A stretch of 64,000 nt of DNA from Basidiobolus meristosporus CBS 931.73 (taxonomy: Eukaryota; Basidiobolomycota; Basidiobolomycetes; Basidiobolales; Basidiobolaceae): positions 1-64,000 of the forward strand of contig MCFE01000279.1 in the NCBI GenBank assembly GCA_002104905.1. Reading direction: 5' to 3'. Both the position numbers and the translations under genes were made by a program. Under the pieces are notes generated by a model that was not told the DNA's origin, did not search any database, and was given only the letters and a program-made list of their open reading frames with translations. Positions 22,331 through 33,269 of this stretch are shown one piece after another. Position 1 is the first letter of the stretch; each line of letters begins with the position of its first letter.

Positions 22331-22644
22331 CATGTGAGAGTGGTATTCATGCAATATCAGCTTTAGAGCATAAACTATGAAATGATAACACATTCAATAT
22401 ATGATAGGTGTTAGCCAATCAATATGATAAAGTAAAAGTTAAATATTTCAAGCTGCCGCAGCAGTGTGGCTTCCAACACTTGAAATACCAAGAACATAAA
22501 ACTCAGAGATAAATTTGGTGAAGAGATACAACACCTTATGCCGTAAATAGCTAGATAATGCAGTATATTTATAAGCAGCTAAGAGTTGCATTGGGTGTGC
22601 AAAATGGTATTAAGTACTAGTATGGAGGTATTGTCAGCCACTTC

Positions 22645-23075
22645 TTGATTCAACATACTTACCTAAATATGTGCAATTGTATATCAGCATCACAAGTGCC
22701 AAGTGAAAGATACTATAGAAGGGCACTTCAAGATGATGAGCAGAATTTGTGCTTGCTTGGACAAGTTCAAAGCTGCCTTAACCTCCAGTACCTTGTGATT
22801 TTGGTGAGCATTAGTCAAAATCTATCATGTGTAGAAATCAGAGTGAGATTGTAACTTTTACTACCTCTACCTATACTTTGATGACTTTTCCATTGATAAA
22901 CAATTATGCTTTTGAAAGAGCTTTAAGAACTGCATTGAAGCTAGGAGCCATTCAGAACAGCATGACTATCTTTAAGCCCGCTGCAAGTAAGTAAAAAGTG
23001 GTAGTATTTGATGGCAATTCATAATAGCTGATTTGCTCTTTCAGTATCCTGAGTGAAAGAGAAGCAGCTCGATGA
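22645..23075 (+). CDS. unidentified short multi-exon gene (3' end)
   Basis: Three exons that join in phase: to 22803 (YYRRALQDDEQNLCLLGQ, then VQSCLNLQYLVIL), 22842-22990 (SEIVTFTTSTYTLMTF, then 'NNYAFERALRTALKLGAIQ'), and 23045-23075 (ILSEREAAR-stop). Introns: 22804-22841 (GTGAGC...CAG, only 38 bp) and 22991-23044 (GTAAAA...TTTCAG, 54 bp, the size of the kexin introns). The joined reading is protein-like and the second intron is convincing. The 5' end is unknown: I see no sure start before 22645, and repeats begin at about 22440, so this may be a truncated gene. I do not recognise the product. Antisense frames exist over the same DNA but lack splice support. Confidence 0.45.
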
Positions 23076-23168
23076 TTACTATATTTAATGAAGAAATATG
23101 CCAAATAACGCGAAACTAATAGTGTGAAATGTAGGTAGTCTTGGCTAAAACGTATAATCAAGCAAAGT

Positions 23169-23625
23169 TTGTACGCAGATGGGATCGTGATGGACCAAAA
23201 TTCAAAAACCTGGTATCCGCAGGTATTAAAGGGGACTAGACTATTAGTATCAATACTGCCAGTGGAGTATTTTGGAGTGGTATGGATCGTAACGTACTGT
23301 ATGGCCCTTGTATTACGGAAAACACTAGCCGAAATACTTGAAGTTCACTTTCCTTCATGACAACGTGCTATTGTCAGTTGATATCATTTCAAGTCCTCAT
23401 TGTGAATATGATAACTACACTGTCACGATTCATTCATTTCTATCACTGGCTGAATATAGCCAGAAGGAAGCTAGGGCCAAAATTGCAAAACAGCGGTCGG
23501 AATATGGTCTGGTGACCAATAAACTACTAATGGTGCCTCAGGTGATGTTCACACTATTTTTAGTCTGTGTTATATGCTGTATTTATATTTTGTGCGGTCA
23601 AACTTGCAGGTGAGTATACAGTTCT
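23169..23625 (+). other. possible membrane-protein exons, uncertain
   Basis: Two overlapping frames in CpG-rich, single-copy DNA. The first (23169-23360) has a hydrophobic stretch (LLVSILPVEYFGVVWIV). The second (23338-23613) ends in a strong membrane segment (VMFTLFLVCVICCIYIL) and runs to a GTGAGT at about 23612 that could be a splice donor. The two could be exons of one membrane protein, but I cannot place a clean intron between them and do not recognise a family. Confidence 0.3.
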
Positions 23626-23639
23626 ACACACAGAGTGAT

Positions 23640-26440
23640 TCATAAACCTAATTAGTATCTATTTCGAGTGGTCTTTGCTACGGACAAGACAGTTGATTCA
23701 GATTACCTTGCTCTAATCACTATTATAGTAACCTCCTCCACGTAATAAGCAATCCACCCTACGTACCTTGGGACATAAGACAAGTACTGCACCGGATGCT
23801 TGTGTAATTTCCTTGTCAAATGTTTAATTACCATGAATCAAGTGCCTCGCAAGCGGTATAAAGAACCTGCCAACGCTGGCATTCATAGAAGTCCCACCCT
23901 TTGATATTGATCCTTATCTCAAGGCTACAAGCCTTATTGTGAAATTTTGGCAACTTCCGTTGTTCCTGCGGATCAACAGTTTGGAAGTTATGATAGATCT
24001 ATTTTAATTCGAATCTGTCCAGACTTTGTCCGGAGATTTTGGTGCAATCGCTTCACGCATGGACACAAAGGGATAGACCTAAAACCCATGGGTGCAGAGT
24101 GCACCTCGAAGACCTATTGGCTGGCCCTGGCAAACCCTAATCACCATGCCGTTTCACCTGGCTCTTCTTAGAATATCCTGGGCTACCGTCAGCAGCTTAG
24201 CTTCACCACACATCCAGCCTTACAGTACCAGGATGGCACAAATGGCTATATGCGAGTACGACAGCGAAGCTTGTCCACTCGGTAGTGTAGGCGGTAGCAC
24301 AAGAACGCCTGGTTAGCAAATTGCCGGAAGACGGATTTTAGCATTCAAGCTCCATCATAAATCAGGTTAAGCTAATCGGAAGATGCAAATGAAATTCCAC
24401 ACAGCAATCCCTTGCAGGCGAGGACCAAATGAAACACTTGCTGAAGGCTATATGTGGATCAGCCTATACGGGAATACGTTCCCTCCAACATCGGATCTGA
24501 GCTAAAACGCCCGATCGGCAAGCGCCTATGACTAATCTATTCCAATCGGTAACTTTGTGCTTTACCAGGATTCCCCAATCAATCTGCGATGAATATGGGT
24601 ATATGAGACCACAAAAGGAGAACAAAAGTCAGATTGCTTACGATCGATATAAACTACCTATAATAAGCCAGAATCACCTCCGATTGACTGGAATGCAAAA
24701 TTGGTTACCATGCTGAGGACACAACAGAATACATCGAAATGGAACCAGATACTCCGTCTATTCCTCATGCTACGCAGAGAGATCCAGACTGAGGTGGCAG
24801 CACCTCAGAAGTTAGGAATACCTGGGTGGAACGCCCGTCCCACGTTCACTCTAGCAACCATATCCTGTCCAAACCTTGAATACTCTGTATTACTGAGATA
24901 CGGGAGAGGCCGACTCCAATCATTGAAGCTGCTAATTGGCGTAAGGAATAGACTTTTGTAAACTATGAAGGCTCCACGACGGAGCAATTTGGGCATTCAC
25001 ATGCATCCCAGAGATATCGAGTCACCGCCATTTCATCTTGTGCTCCTTCCCGTCCCCTGTCATGTCCAAGCATGCAAGATTGCGATTTCCCCAGCATTGT
25101 TGAAGAGACACTGCCAGTATATTTCTCAACCTCGATCATTAAGCCTCTTGTGTACCTGCAATATTCTTCCTTTTTGAATCTCATAGCTCTCGGCCAATCA
25201 CTACGCCTGATCGAATCAATAGGATAGCGATGTGCATGCGTAGGGCATTTGGCTCGAGAAGATTTCTTTGGGCTGTTTTCGAATAATCATCCTGCCATCA
25301 CTGCCAAAATTCTTAGCCAACAGTACCAAGTGCCACATGAGATGCAATTATGGAAAAGCAGCCATTCTGCAACGTTGAATGATAATCACGCAGATACCAT
25401 ATCCACCCATCAGCTAAATATTGGCAATCCGAATATGGCTATAATGACAGTAGCGCTCGCCAATCAGAGTGAATCGAGTAAGTTTTTGCAGCTGGCAACG
25501 CATTGATTTCTGTCGGGAAAACTATGGGACTCTTGAGGCTGGTTAGCTTTAACGAAATCCTTCCTGCATAATTGTCGAAATTTTCGCCGGCCACTCAGAT
25601 ACCTTGTTGCTCAGCGGGATGGTTTGTATGGCACCTAACATGGGCGATGGGAAGCCTAATAGCCGTTGCCTTACCAGCGCCAGCAACGCGTCGGTCATGA
25701 CCACCCAGCTCCCCACAGCTACTCGGTGACTACTGCGATGACTGGTCTATACTTACAGCTGCGCGTATTGCCAGTGTACACAAGGCGGGTTTATCCCCAT
25801 TTATTAATACAGAAATTCTTGTTTGTTAACTGGGATTAAAATTACACATTCGCAAGCATGAGTAATGCATGTTTTAAAGCGGAATTTCTCCGAAACATTC
25901 TAATATCAAGTGTAGCTGCCATGCGGCTCCGTAATTCGTGATGGGCCATCACCATCAGCTGACCCGAACATCAGATTATCATAATATATATATTGTCCGC
26001 ATAATCTAGGAGCAATCGACGGATACCGGACCATATGGGGAACATTGAAATTCATGTTCGTTGCTAAGCCACTAGCACATTGTGCTGCTTCGAGTGGGGA
26101 TCACCAACAATCTAGATGTTTCCCGGTCGGGACAGGAAATTTTCGGAATTTCGTTTTATTCTCAATTGATTTATTCAAGTGTGTGTACAAATTAGGATAG
26201 TGTCACGACTACCAAAATTTTCGAAAAACTGTCTGCGTTGAACCAATAGTGATGATATATAGCTGTTATGGCGGAGACAGGCGGCGAACTGTAGCCGAAC
26301 TGGTACGTTCGTACGGGGTAGTCATAATGTGGATTTAAAAATAGACGGCGAATGGGTACTGGCACTAAATATTATCGATGCTGAAAAATAAGTCTAGATG
26401 AAGGGTTGGTAATAAACAATCTTCCAGTTACTGAAGTTTG
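23640..26440. other. single-copy CpG-rich stretch, no gene assigned
   Basis: 2.8 kb that does not match any repeat of the window and has normal CpG density. Frames up to about 86 codons occur (for example 24701-24961 and 25249-25506 on plus, 24963-25184 on minus). None carries a motif I recognise and none joins others in phase convincingly. It also contains the 3' flank of the chitin synthase gene (up to 26444). It may hold an undetected intron-rich gene or a decayed one. Confidence 0.4.
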
Positions 26441-26444
26441 ATCA

Positions 26445-28856
26445 TTACACAACAGAATGGCGATGGTGCGCAGGAGATACCCTCGGCAAATTTGTGCTGG
26501 AGGGGGTTAGATGATTCATATTGTATGATCCGTTACCCTCACGGAAAGTGGGCTCAGGAACATCAACTGCGACATATTCCTTCTCGGTGGATCCTGCTTC
26601 ACCATCAGGACTGGTGTTCGTTGGGCGTGTACTTCCCCAGCTGAAATCATCCATTTTCCATAGACTATACAGCGGTACCACAATAGCCCACAAAGGCAGA
26701 CCAAACAGGAACACAATCCACCAACCAAATTGTGTGCGCCGCCCGGCCATGAGAGCGATTAATCCCGGGAGGCAAAATAGGAATATAGTAAAGGAAAGAG
26801 AAAGCCAAGTGAGATGTGTCCAGAAGCCATATATGGCAATCACAAAGCCAAATGGCAAAAAGAACGGAATGGCGGCTGCTGACCACAGCTCAGACACCAT
26901 GACCAATTTGAACCAGAAGCGCAAGCGGAAAGATGGGAATGCTGGGGGATTGACGAACAAGTCAAAGTGGTTGTGGATAAGCGAGTTGGTCCATCTTCTG
27001 CGCTGGCAAAGAAGTACGCTGAGAGTGTCGGGTACGGTGGTTGTGCATACAGCGGCGGGGATATAGCGTGTTCTCATATCATTCAGATAGCGAATAACTA
27101 GGGTGCATAGATAACGATCTTCACCAATGGTAAGGAGATTGTGTTCTCTCATGAGTTTAGGCTCAGCCATGTAGTCTCTCATAATGCGGGGATCAAGAAC
27201 AGCAGGTTTTATGACCTTCTTGCCTGTTCGTGGATCCTTCTCGTGCCTCTTCAAGCGATAAACGGTAAAGCAGCCAGAGAGAACCAGTACATTGGCATAG
27301 AACGATTCGAAGGATTTGAGTAAGCAATGGGTCAAGAAGTACTCGAATACTTGAATACTGGTAATATAGGTTTGTCTGCGGTTCTCTACTTTAGTCTCGC
27401 CACAAACGCCTGAAAGAGTAGGGTCCGCTTCAAGGGAATGAACCAGGATATCGAGGCCATTTGGTCTGATATAGGTATCGGCATCAGCAACCAGTACGTA
27501 TTCAACATTCTTAGCATTGCAACCAATACGTCTCAATGAGCTATACATTTCAGCAAACATTGGGCAACTGAAGCGAGTCTTTGGACGTCTGTAAGAATTT
27601 CCGGAAATCGATGCGTTGCTTGAGACAGGGGTAGAATCGTAGGCTGATGATAGGGAGGTGACACTGAAGCCAGCACCAGGTCCAGCTCCCCACAGCGATA
27701 GGTCTTGGATATAGGCACTAGTTCTGGCGATTTCTATATTGGCAGCTTTAGCTCCGAGGTTACCATCAAATTCGTAAGCAGTATTCATGAAAGGATTCTG
27801 GTCCTCCGATTCTATCTTCTTCATCACATCATCGAGGAAAAACCCGTTGGCCTCTCTGAAGAAGTTGTAAACAATCAGTTGCGAATCACGCTTAGAACGG
27901 TTTCCTGGTTTGGCTGCTCCTTTCTCGGTCTCCAGACCAACCTTGATGATAAGTAGGTATTTGATTTTTCTATTGGGCTCGTCGTCGGGGGAGTAAAATC
28001 CGGTGTAGACGCAGGCCTTGTTCAATCTGGCATCACCGTGTCCCACGGATTGATACATCAGGGGTTGAGCCTGATCTTCACATTTGAAAATGTCCTCCAC
28101 GAGAATTCTCGGAGTGGATTTGTCATTCCCAGATCCTGTTACATTCCCGTCGGAAACGACGAAGAGTAATTTCGATTCGTCGTCATATTCACTCTGTACA
28201 ACAGAGTTGACGGTCTTGAGAATAACCTCCTTGCTTTCACTGTAGCATGGGATATGCAACGCCAGCAGCTTCTTGGGCTTTTCTGCTTCCGGAAGGGGAG
28301 ACTTGTAAATCTTTCCTGACCGCTGGACAATGATGGCAGCGATCACATTCAGCACCATCACACCGACGGCGCAAACCATGAATACAATGTAAACAACATC
28401 AAGGAAAATGCAGTAAGGCTTATTCACAGTGAGGATCCCCTTCTTCACTCCTTCAGTCTGCTTGCAGATGAAGAATGGCAATACGAACAGGAGAGCAATC
28501 ATAAGCAGCACAAGGAACACCATAGCACGGAAATAACGGATCTTTTCACGCCACGCTTCACGCTTCTCCTTGGTGTCCAGACCGCATGGCTTCAGGAACG
28601 TCTTGATGAAGAAAAAATCCACAACACTGTTAACTTTAATCCAGATGCTTTGGGCTTTGGGGGAGGTGATGGGCTTTTCTATAGGCGGAAGCTGATATTT
28701 CTCATCCCAATAAATCTCGTCATCGTTCATAAGTGTATCGTCGTTGGAACTTATGGAATTTCTGCGTTCTCTTGTTCCAGACATGTCTTGGTATGTGACT
28801 TTTCTTTGTGTCCCGCACTGAGGAGGGGAATGGGTGGAGCTGTTCCCGTTTGACAT
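26445..28856 (-). CDS. chitin synthase (division 2)
   Basis: 803-aa processive glycosyltransferase family 2 enzyme that polymerises UDP-GlcNAc into chitin at the plasma membrane. Single exon. N-terminal about 115 residues are soluble and Ser-rich. They lead to the conserved LDTKEKREAWREKI, and then two membrane segments (about residues 115-130 and 150-185). The catalytic domain has CYSESKEVILKTVNSV, PGNRSKRDSQL, D458/D460 in VADADTYIRP, the acceptor-site GEDRYL (E579, D580) and QRRRW (Q618-W622). A cluster of C-terminal membrane helices follows (about 640-735). Motif wording (WREK, PGNR-KRDSQ, GEDRYL) fits division 2 (class IV/V/VII type) without a myosin head or cytochrome-b5-like part. Start chosen at the ATG 28856: the frame is open further upstream but has no ATG there, and a TATA box lies in that part. 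All catalytic residues are present. Confidence 0.95.
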   Translation of the reverse strand: MSNGNSSTHSPPQCGTQRKVTYQDMSGTRERRNSISSNDDTLMNDDEIYWDEKYQLPPIEKPITSPKAQSIWIKVNSVVDFFFIKTFLKPCGLDTKEKREAWREKIRYFRAMVFLVLLMIALLFVLPFFICKQTEGVKKGILTVNKPYCIFLDVVYIVFMVCAVGVMVLNVIAAIIVQRSGKIYKSPLPEAEKPKKLLALHIPCYSESKEVILKTVNSVVQSEYDDESKLLFVVSDGNVTGSGNDKSTPRILVEDIFKCEDQAQPLMYQSVGHGDARLNKACVYTGFYSPDDEPNRKIKYLLIIKVGLETEKGAAKPGNRSKRDSQLIVYNFFREANGFFLDDVMKKIESEDQNPFMNTAYEFDGNLGAKAANIEIARTSAYIQDLSLWGAGPGAGFSVTSLSSAYDSTPVSSNASISGNSYRRPKTRFSCPMFAEMYSSLRRIGCNAKNVEYVLVADADTYIRPNGLDILVHSLEADPTLSGVCGETKVENRRQTYITSIQVFEYFLTHCLLKSFESFYANVLVLSGCFTVYRLKRHEKDPRTGKKVIKPAVLDPRIMRDYMAEPKLMREHNLLTIGEDRYLCTLVIRYLNDMRTRYIPAAVCTTTVPDTLSVLLCQRRRWTNSLIHNHFDLFVNPPAFPSFRLRFWFKLVMVSELWSAAAIPFFLPFGFVIAIYGFWTHLTWLSLSFTIFLFCLPGLIALMAGRRTQFGWWIVFLFGLPLWAIVVPLYSLWKMDDFSWGSTRPTNTSPDGEAGSTEKEYVAVDVPEPTFREGNGSYNMNHLTPSSTNLPRVSPAHHRHSVV

Positions 28857-28973
28857 ACCACGAATGTTTATCAAAGAGAGAAGAGAATGGAATGCGATTC
28901 TCCGAGGGGGATGGTGTGAAAAGGAGTAGCCAACGCTAGGTTGAGATGCCCTTTTCGCTGAGGTGCAAGCCCA

Positions 28974-28982
28974 CTTATATAT
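28974..28982 (-). promoter_or_regulatory. TATA box of the chitin synthase gene
   Basis: ATATATAAG on the minus strand, 118-126 bp upstream of the ATG at 28856. It lies inside the upstream open extension of the frame, which supports the downstream start and predicts a 5' leader of about 90 bp. Confidence 0.55.
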
Positions 28983-29019
28983 GACTTTATCTGATCGTAG
29001 GTAGGACCAAAACACTGAT

Positions 29020-30170
29020 GCGTCCGAAAGTCAATGTATAATTCAGTTACAGAATCACCATTTCATAGCCAGCCTTTGTAAGACAAGGCCGTTGGATCTT
29101 ACCCAAATTTTTGATAGCAATCACTTGGTAATATGATCATGTTTGCCGTTTTTTAAATCTAGAATATCGCATAGTTCAAAAGATCCACCATTGGTAGTTT
29201 CCTCTCCCTCATTAATGATTCAACCCCATCATAGCATCTTAGCGCCTGGCATCTTTCTACAATATCGAATGAATTAATTGTTGTGTGACAAATACCGGGT
29301 TCGGGGCCGTATTAACAAGGCATTTTGATTTAAGGAAATTGATTCTTCGACAAATCTTCATTCACATCAGCATGCACCAGTGCAAAGTTTTCGAGCGAGA
29401 ATTGTATTCCTTGGGAATCCATTCCGAATCACTTCGATGTCAAACCATCCTTCGCTTATATTCGCATCACCACACCGCCGACGGCTTCGAGTCGATCGAG
29501 ATGGGGCGCCTGTGCTCGGGGCAGAGCTACTGGCTGCGAAACAGTATGCTGTAGCCGTGGTTTGTTGGCAAAGCAGTGTGTGAAGCCAGGAATTCTATAC
29601 TCTTGCTACAAGCGGCTGCGTATGTCCTATGAGGATCGCTGCCCTGAGGACAGTGTTGCGCGTCTCTTCTCATCTCTTCCGCGAGTATTCCAGGCAGATC
29701 AGATTGATAAAAAATGCTCTCCAACTCGTTACGAGCATCCGGAATTGCATGGCTTCGATTGAACCTATACTAGTAATCACCTAGTTGGTGATTTCTGTAT
29801 CAGACATCAAAAGATCTGTGTGACCGACACCTCTTGCCATCATGCATGCATCCCCGTGTGTAGTAATTGTTGGCTACTGAAATATCTTCCCTTCTCCCTC
29901 AACATAAATTATGGAAGTCGCACAAAGAGCTAACAATAGATTTGAGGATCCAATATTACGATCAATAGTCAGCAATTATATGTGGCTGAACAGGGACATG
30001 GCTGACCCTATTGCGACATCAGTAAAATGTTCAGTGATTGTATCGTAATGTATGATGAGAGTGCACGTCTCTATGGTTGGGTAATCCAGAAGAGGTGGCC
30101 TTGTTTGGAATATGAATGATGGTGGTGATATGTCATCTGGTTTCATTTTAATCGATGCCATGCAACAACC
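29020..30170. other. chitin synthase upstream region, no gene assigned
   Basis: Single-copy, CpG-containing DNA. Two overlapping plus-strand frames (29285-29554 and 29380-29583) and a third (29562-29762) show protein-like pieces in different frames, for example 'FRITSMSNHPSLIF' and RMSYEDRCPEDSVARLF. They could be a decayed gene, but I find no consistent splice sites. The part next to 28983 presumably holds chitin synthase regulatory sequence. Confidence 0.35.
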
Positions 30171-30173
30171 AGT

Positions 30174-31100
30174 TTATTCTTGGGTTTGGTGTGGTGTCCT
30201 GAGGCAAGCGATGCGCTCGCCTTGTATTAGATAGGTCATAGCCAGGGTGTCGCCATTTTGGTCAACATCGTAGTCGCCCCAAAGGTGAGCATAGCAATAC
30301 ACCTGCAGCACTTGAACATTGAGCCCATTCACCCTGGTGGTATGCTCAGACCGATCAAGTGGGTGGTCTAATCTGTATATAGTTAACTTCTGATTTGGAG
30401 AGAGCGTACGGTGACCTCGATTTGCCTATGCGGATGGGTGTTTGGGCGGCAATATAATGCGCTGGACTTAAGTGTACAAGAACTGGTTTGTTCACTGCTG
30501 TGCTCGACATATACATACCAATCATGCATTGTAAGTTTAACAGGATATACGCGTTTTCTGTGCACCCACATACAATTCAGATGGTCTCCATTCCAATCAG
30601 ATCCGAAGGCTGAACTTTTTCGATATTTTTCCCAGGTGGAGTGATAGTGCTTCCCCGCTCCTGATTTGTTGGTGAGAACATATATCAAGATATAGTAATT
30701 CAATTCTTGGACATCTATTCCCAAAATATCCATGATAAGCCAATTTCGTACACCCAAATTCTATTATTCAGCTGTAATACCCACAGATATCTATTGAGGT
30801 ATAATTCTCCAGTTGTCTCGTAATCAAGAGTGAGGTAAACTCGTGGTTTGCCACTGGATTATTTCTTAATTCCATCGGTGTCACCTGTCCTGGTGGTCGT
30901 CTGCTTACACCAACCTCCAATAGTTGTGATCAGTGACATCCTGGTTCGGTGTAGCTACAAAATGGATCCACACCAAGCGTTGGATCTCCGATGTCCTCAG
31001 TATCCTGGTGTTGAGGGTATACGTGGCAAGCCAAAAGTAAGGATTAGTAGATGGAAAGGGATTTTAAGGCCCAATACCACGAATAAGTTGCATAGACCAT
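30174..31100 (-). pseudogene. unidentified gene or gene relic
   Basis: Several adjacent minus-strand blocks that look like one protein. From the 5' side: TEDIGDPTLGVDPFCSY (about 31010-30940); a GT-AG candidate intron ending ...AATCCAG near 30855; GKPRVYLTLDYETTGELYL (about 30850-30795); 'IDVQELNYYILIYVLTN' to 'FGSDWNGDHLNCMWV' (30740-30560); and a clean terminal block from about 30376 to the TAA at 30174 (HTTRVNGLNVQVLQVY, CYAHLWGDYDVDQNGDTL). The blocks change frame between them and I cannot fix all junctions, so it is either intron-rich or decayed. The sequence suggests a small beta-rich protein. Family not recognised. Confidence 0.35.
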
Positions 31101-31800
31101 GGGTGGGCTCCTATCATGCCACACTTGATCAGTGAAGAGATTGATGTCAATTGGGAAACTACAGCCAAGGCCACTGGTGCTCAGGCATGATCCTAATGTA
31201 GAAAAATCGAAGACGCTGTTGGTGGATGCCATATATTCCTTGGTATGGAGTTATCCGTATGTCTATTGTTAAATGGGTTCTTGCTCACATACGTCAGTCC
31301 CGCAGGCCTGTCCAGCCAGATTGCTGCTTTGAGATATTGCAAACTTCGTGGAAGGATTCGTTGCATACCTAGATGCGGATATTGGCCATGGCTGTGAGGA
31401 ATCAAATCGTTGCACAAGAACGGCACATTTTATATGCAGTGCAGCGTCTACCGGTTTTGTAAAAAGCCTAGACATTGGAAACAAGGGCTCCAACTCTTCT
31501 CCTAGCAGCTAACAACCCCCGCACAGACCCGATGGACTAAGAGAATGAATATTTCATACTAATTTCATTCTGCAGAACTTTTTTGCTGTCAAAACATGAG
31601 TAAGAATACCTTGTAAGCAACCCCACTGATTCTGTCAGTCCATTGTTGCAGTAAGCATTATCTCATTTTATATGTTCAGGGAAAAAGGCTTATTTCTCTC
31701 TATTATCAGTTGCTGAAGGCGTCAAATTGGATATTTATTGCCACGCAGCTAAAACGGAGCCCCAAATACTATACGCAAAAAGCATAAGCTAGTAGCCAAC
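31101..31800. other. right part of the single-copy island
   Basis: Minus-strand frames at 31044-31232, 31193-31426 and 31269-31493 overlap in different frames. No motif recognised. CpG density drops after about 31800, which I take as the island edge. Confidence 0.3.
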
Positions 31801-32640
31801 AGGATATCCTCTAATGATGAGAAGCTAAACTAAAGAATACCATATATCACGTTAGTTCTTGAAGACCTTGTGTGAACTACATGCAATATCTAGTTACTTA
31901 CAAATAAAGCAAAACTTGCATTGGATGCTTGGAAAACTGATCAACCTCCAAGCTTGAAGTTGCTTGTTATGCATTGACAGGTGGTACTTCCACTAATATG
32001 TACACCTCATTAAGCCATCCACAAGGTTATGTAGTATATTGCATTTTAAAAATACACAACAGGCATGAAAGCTGCTTTATTACATCAACACTGTCTATTC
32101 AACCCCACATACAGCATTAATCACTAATCATGCCAAATTTCTATGGAACATAAGCCTATGCCATATGCCAAATACCATATTATCATTTGAGCTGCATATG
32201 ATTAGTGTACCTACATAGTCATATAGTAGAGTAAAATAGCATGTAAGTCAACTATGTGTTTGCTCTAGCTGCTAGACTCTTTAAAAGACATTGTCTTATG
32301 TGGATATATCTTACCAATACATTTGCAGCACATCAATGTCTCAGATTGCTTTTCAGCCTTGCATTATCTCTGATGCCTCTTTCAGGTCTCTTGAGCCTTC
32401 AAGGTATGTTTCTTGCCTCTTTAAAATATCACCAGATAAATGATTGGCTAATTTCAAGTTAACTGTTTTCATGTGTAAAACTAAAAGCTCTTTTTTTAGT
32501 ATATAATAGCATTTGTATTACATAGTATAATATATGTAATTAGGGAGAAAGGAGTAATTGAAACCTCATTAGGCTAATACTAGCATTTCATGCCACTGGC
32601 TTTAGCTGCCTAAAAGAAAACATATTTTTCCAAGGTTCAT
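31801..32640. other. AT-rich, CpG-poor stretch without recognised content
   Basis: No frame longer than about 68 codons and no similarity seen to the other repeats of the window. Base composition resembles the repeat zones, so it is probably an unidentified old repeat. Confidence 0.35.
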
Positions 32641-33265
32641 AAAGAAACAAGTGAGCATCATCCATTTCTTCTAGTTCTCCAGGTCACTTATAATACTCCC
32701 TAGAATCCAGCTACAGGTTACAAGCCCCAAACTTGTTGTCTTTGGCTGTCCACCTTGCTTTGGTGAATTGTGCAGCTTGTTGGACTGCCTGGCTAATAGT
32801 ACTACAATGAAAACCAACATTTCAACTGCCATTACATAGACTATGACCAAGGGAAATAGCTGTGAAGACAAAGGCCTTGCCTTTGAGAGGCTCTATAAAG
32901 GTTTATAGTTGTGCCAGAGGGTATAGATCTGATCAAGAGGAGAGCAAAGAAATATGATAGGCTGAGATGCAGCAGGAGTAATATGATGAAGAAAGGTATG
33001 TAATCTCAGCAAAAAGCAATCACAAAGTTACCAGGTCTTTTATCTCTGAGTCAAGATGGTGATCCTGAAATATTAGTCAGTTGAAGTTCTGGATTACATT
33101 TGATTTGAAGGAAATCAGGGACATTATCATTCCCAAGAAATGGATAATAACATTAACAGATCTGCTATCACTCATGATAAATCAAATATTGCACAAGTTG
33201 ACCTGCTAGCCAGAGGAAAGATGAAGCCTATTGATGGAAATAGACTTATGTATTAGTATGCCTGG
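32641..33265 (+). mobile_element. copia-type fragment (LTR end, primer site, leader)
   Basis: Near 32700-32740 the sequence reads ...CTACA then GGTTACAAGCCCCAAAC, the LTR-end/primer-site arrangement seen at 56050-56075 and 50130-50150. The downstream tract GAAATAGCTGTGAAGACAAAGGCC resembles 50280-50310. Too decayed to name domains. It abuts the transposase relic that starts near 33270. Confidence 0.45.
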
Positions 33266-33269
33266 AATC

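Noticed and set aside
22952-23161. minus-strand 69-codon frame (SLRILKEQISYYELP)
   Set aside because: Overlaps the spliced plus-strand exons, which have matching splice sites and phases; the minus frame has none.
24000-24030. AATTCGAATC resembling a tRNA T-loop
   Set aside because: No acceptor stem, D arm or anticodon arm can be fitted around it. I found no tRNA or rRNA gene in the window.
26521-27066. 181-codon plus-strand frame
   Set aside because: It is antisense to the chitin synthase C-terminal coding region and has no motif of its own.
30848-31135. 95-codon plus-strand frame as a gene
   Set aside because: Overlaps the minus-strand gene-like blocks, lacks motifs, and has no splice context.
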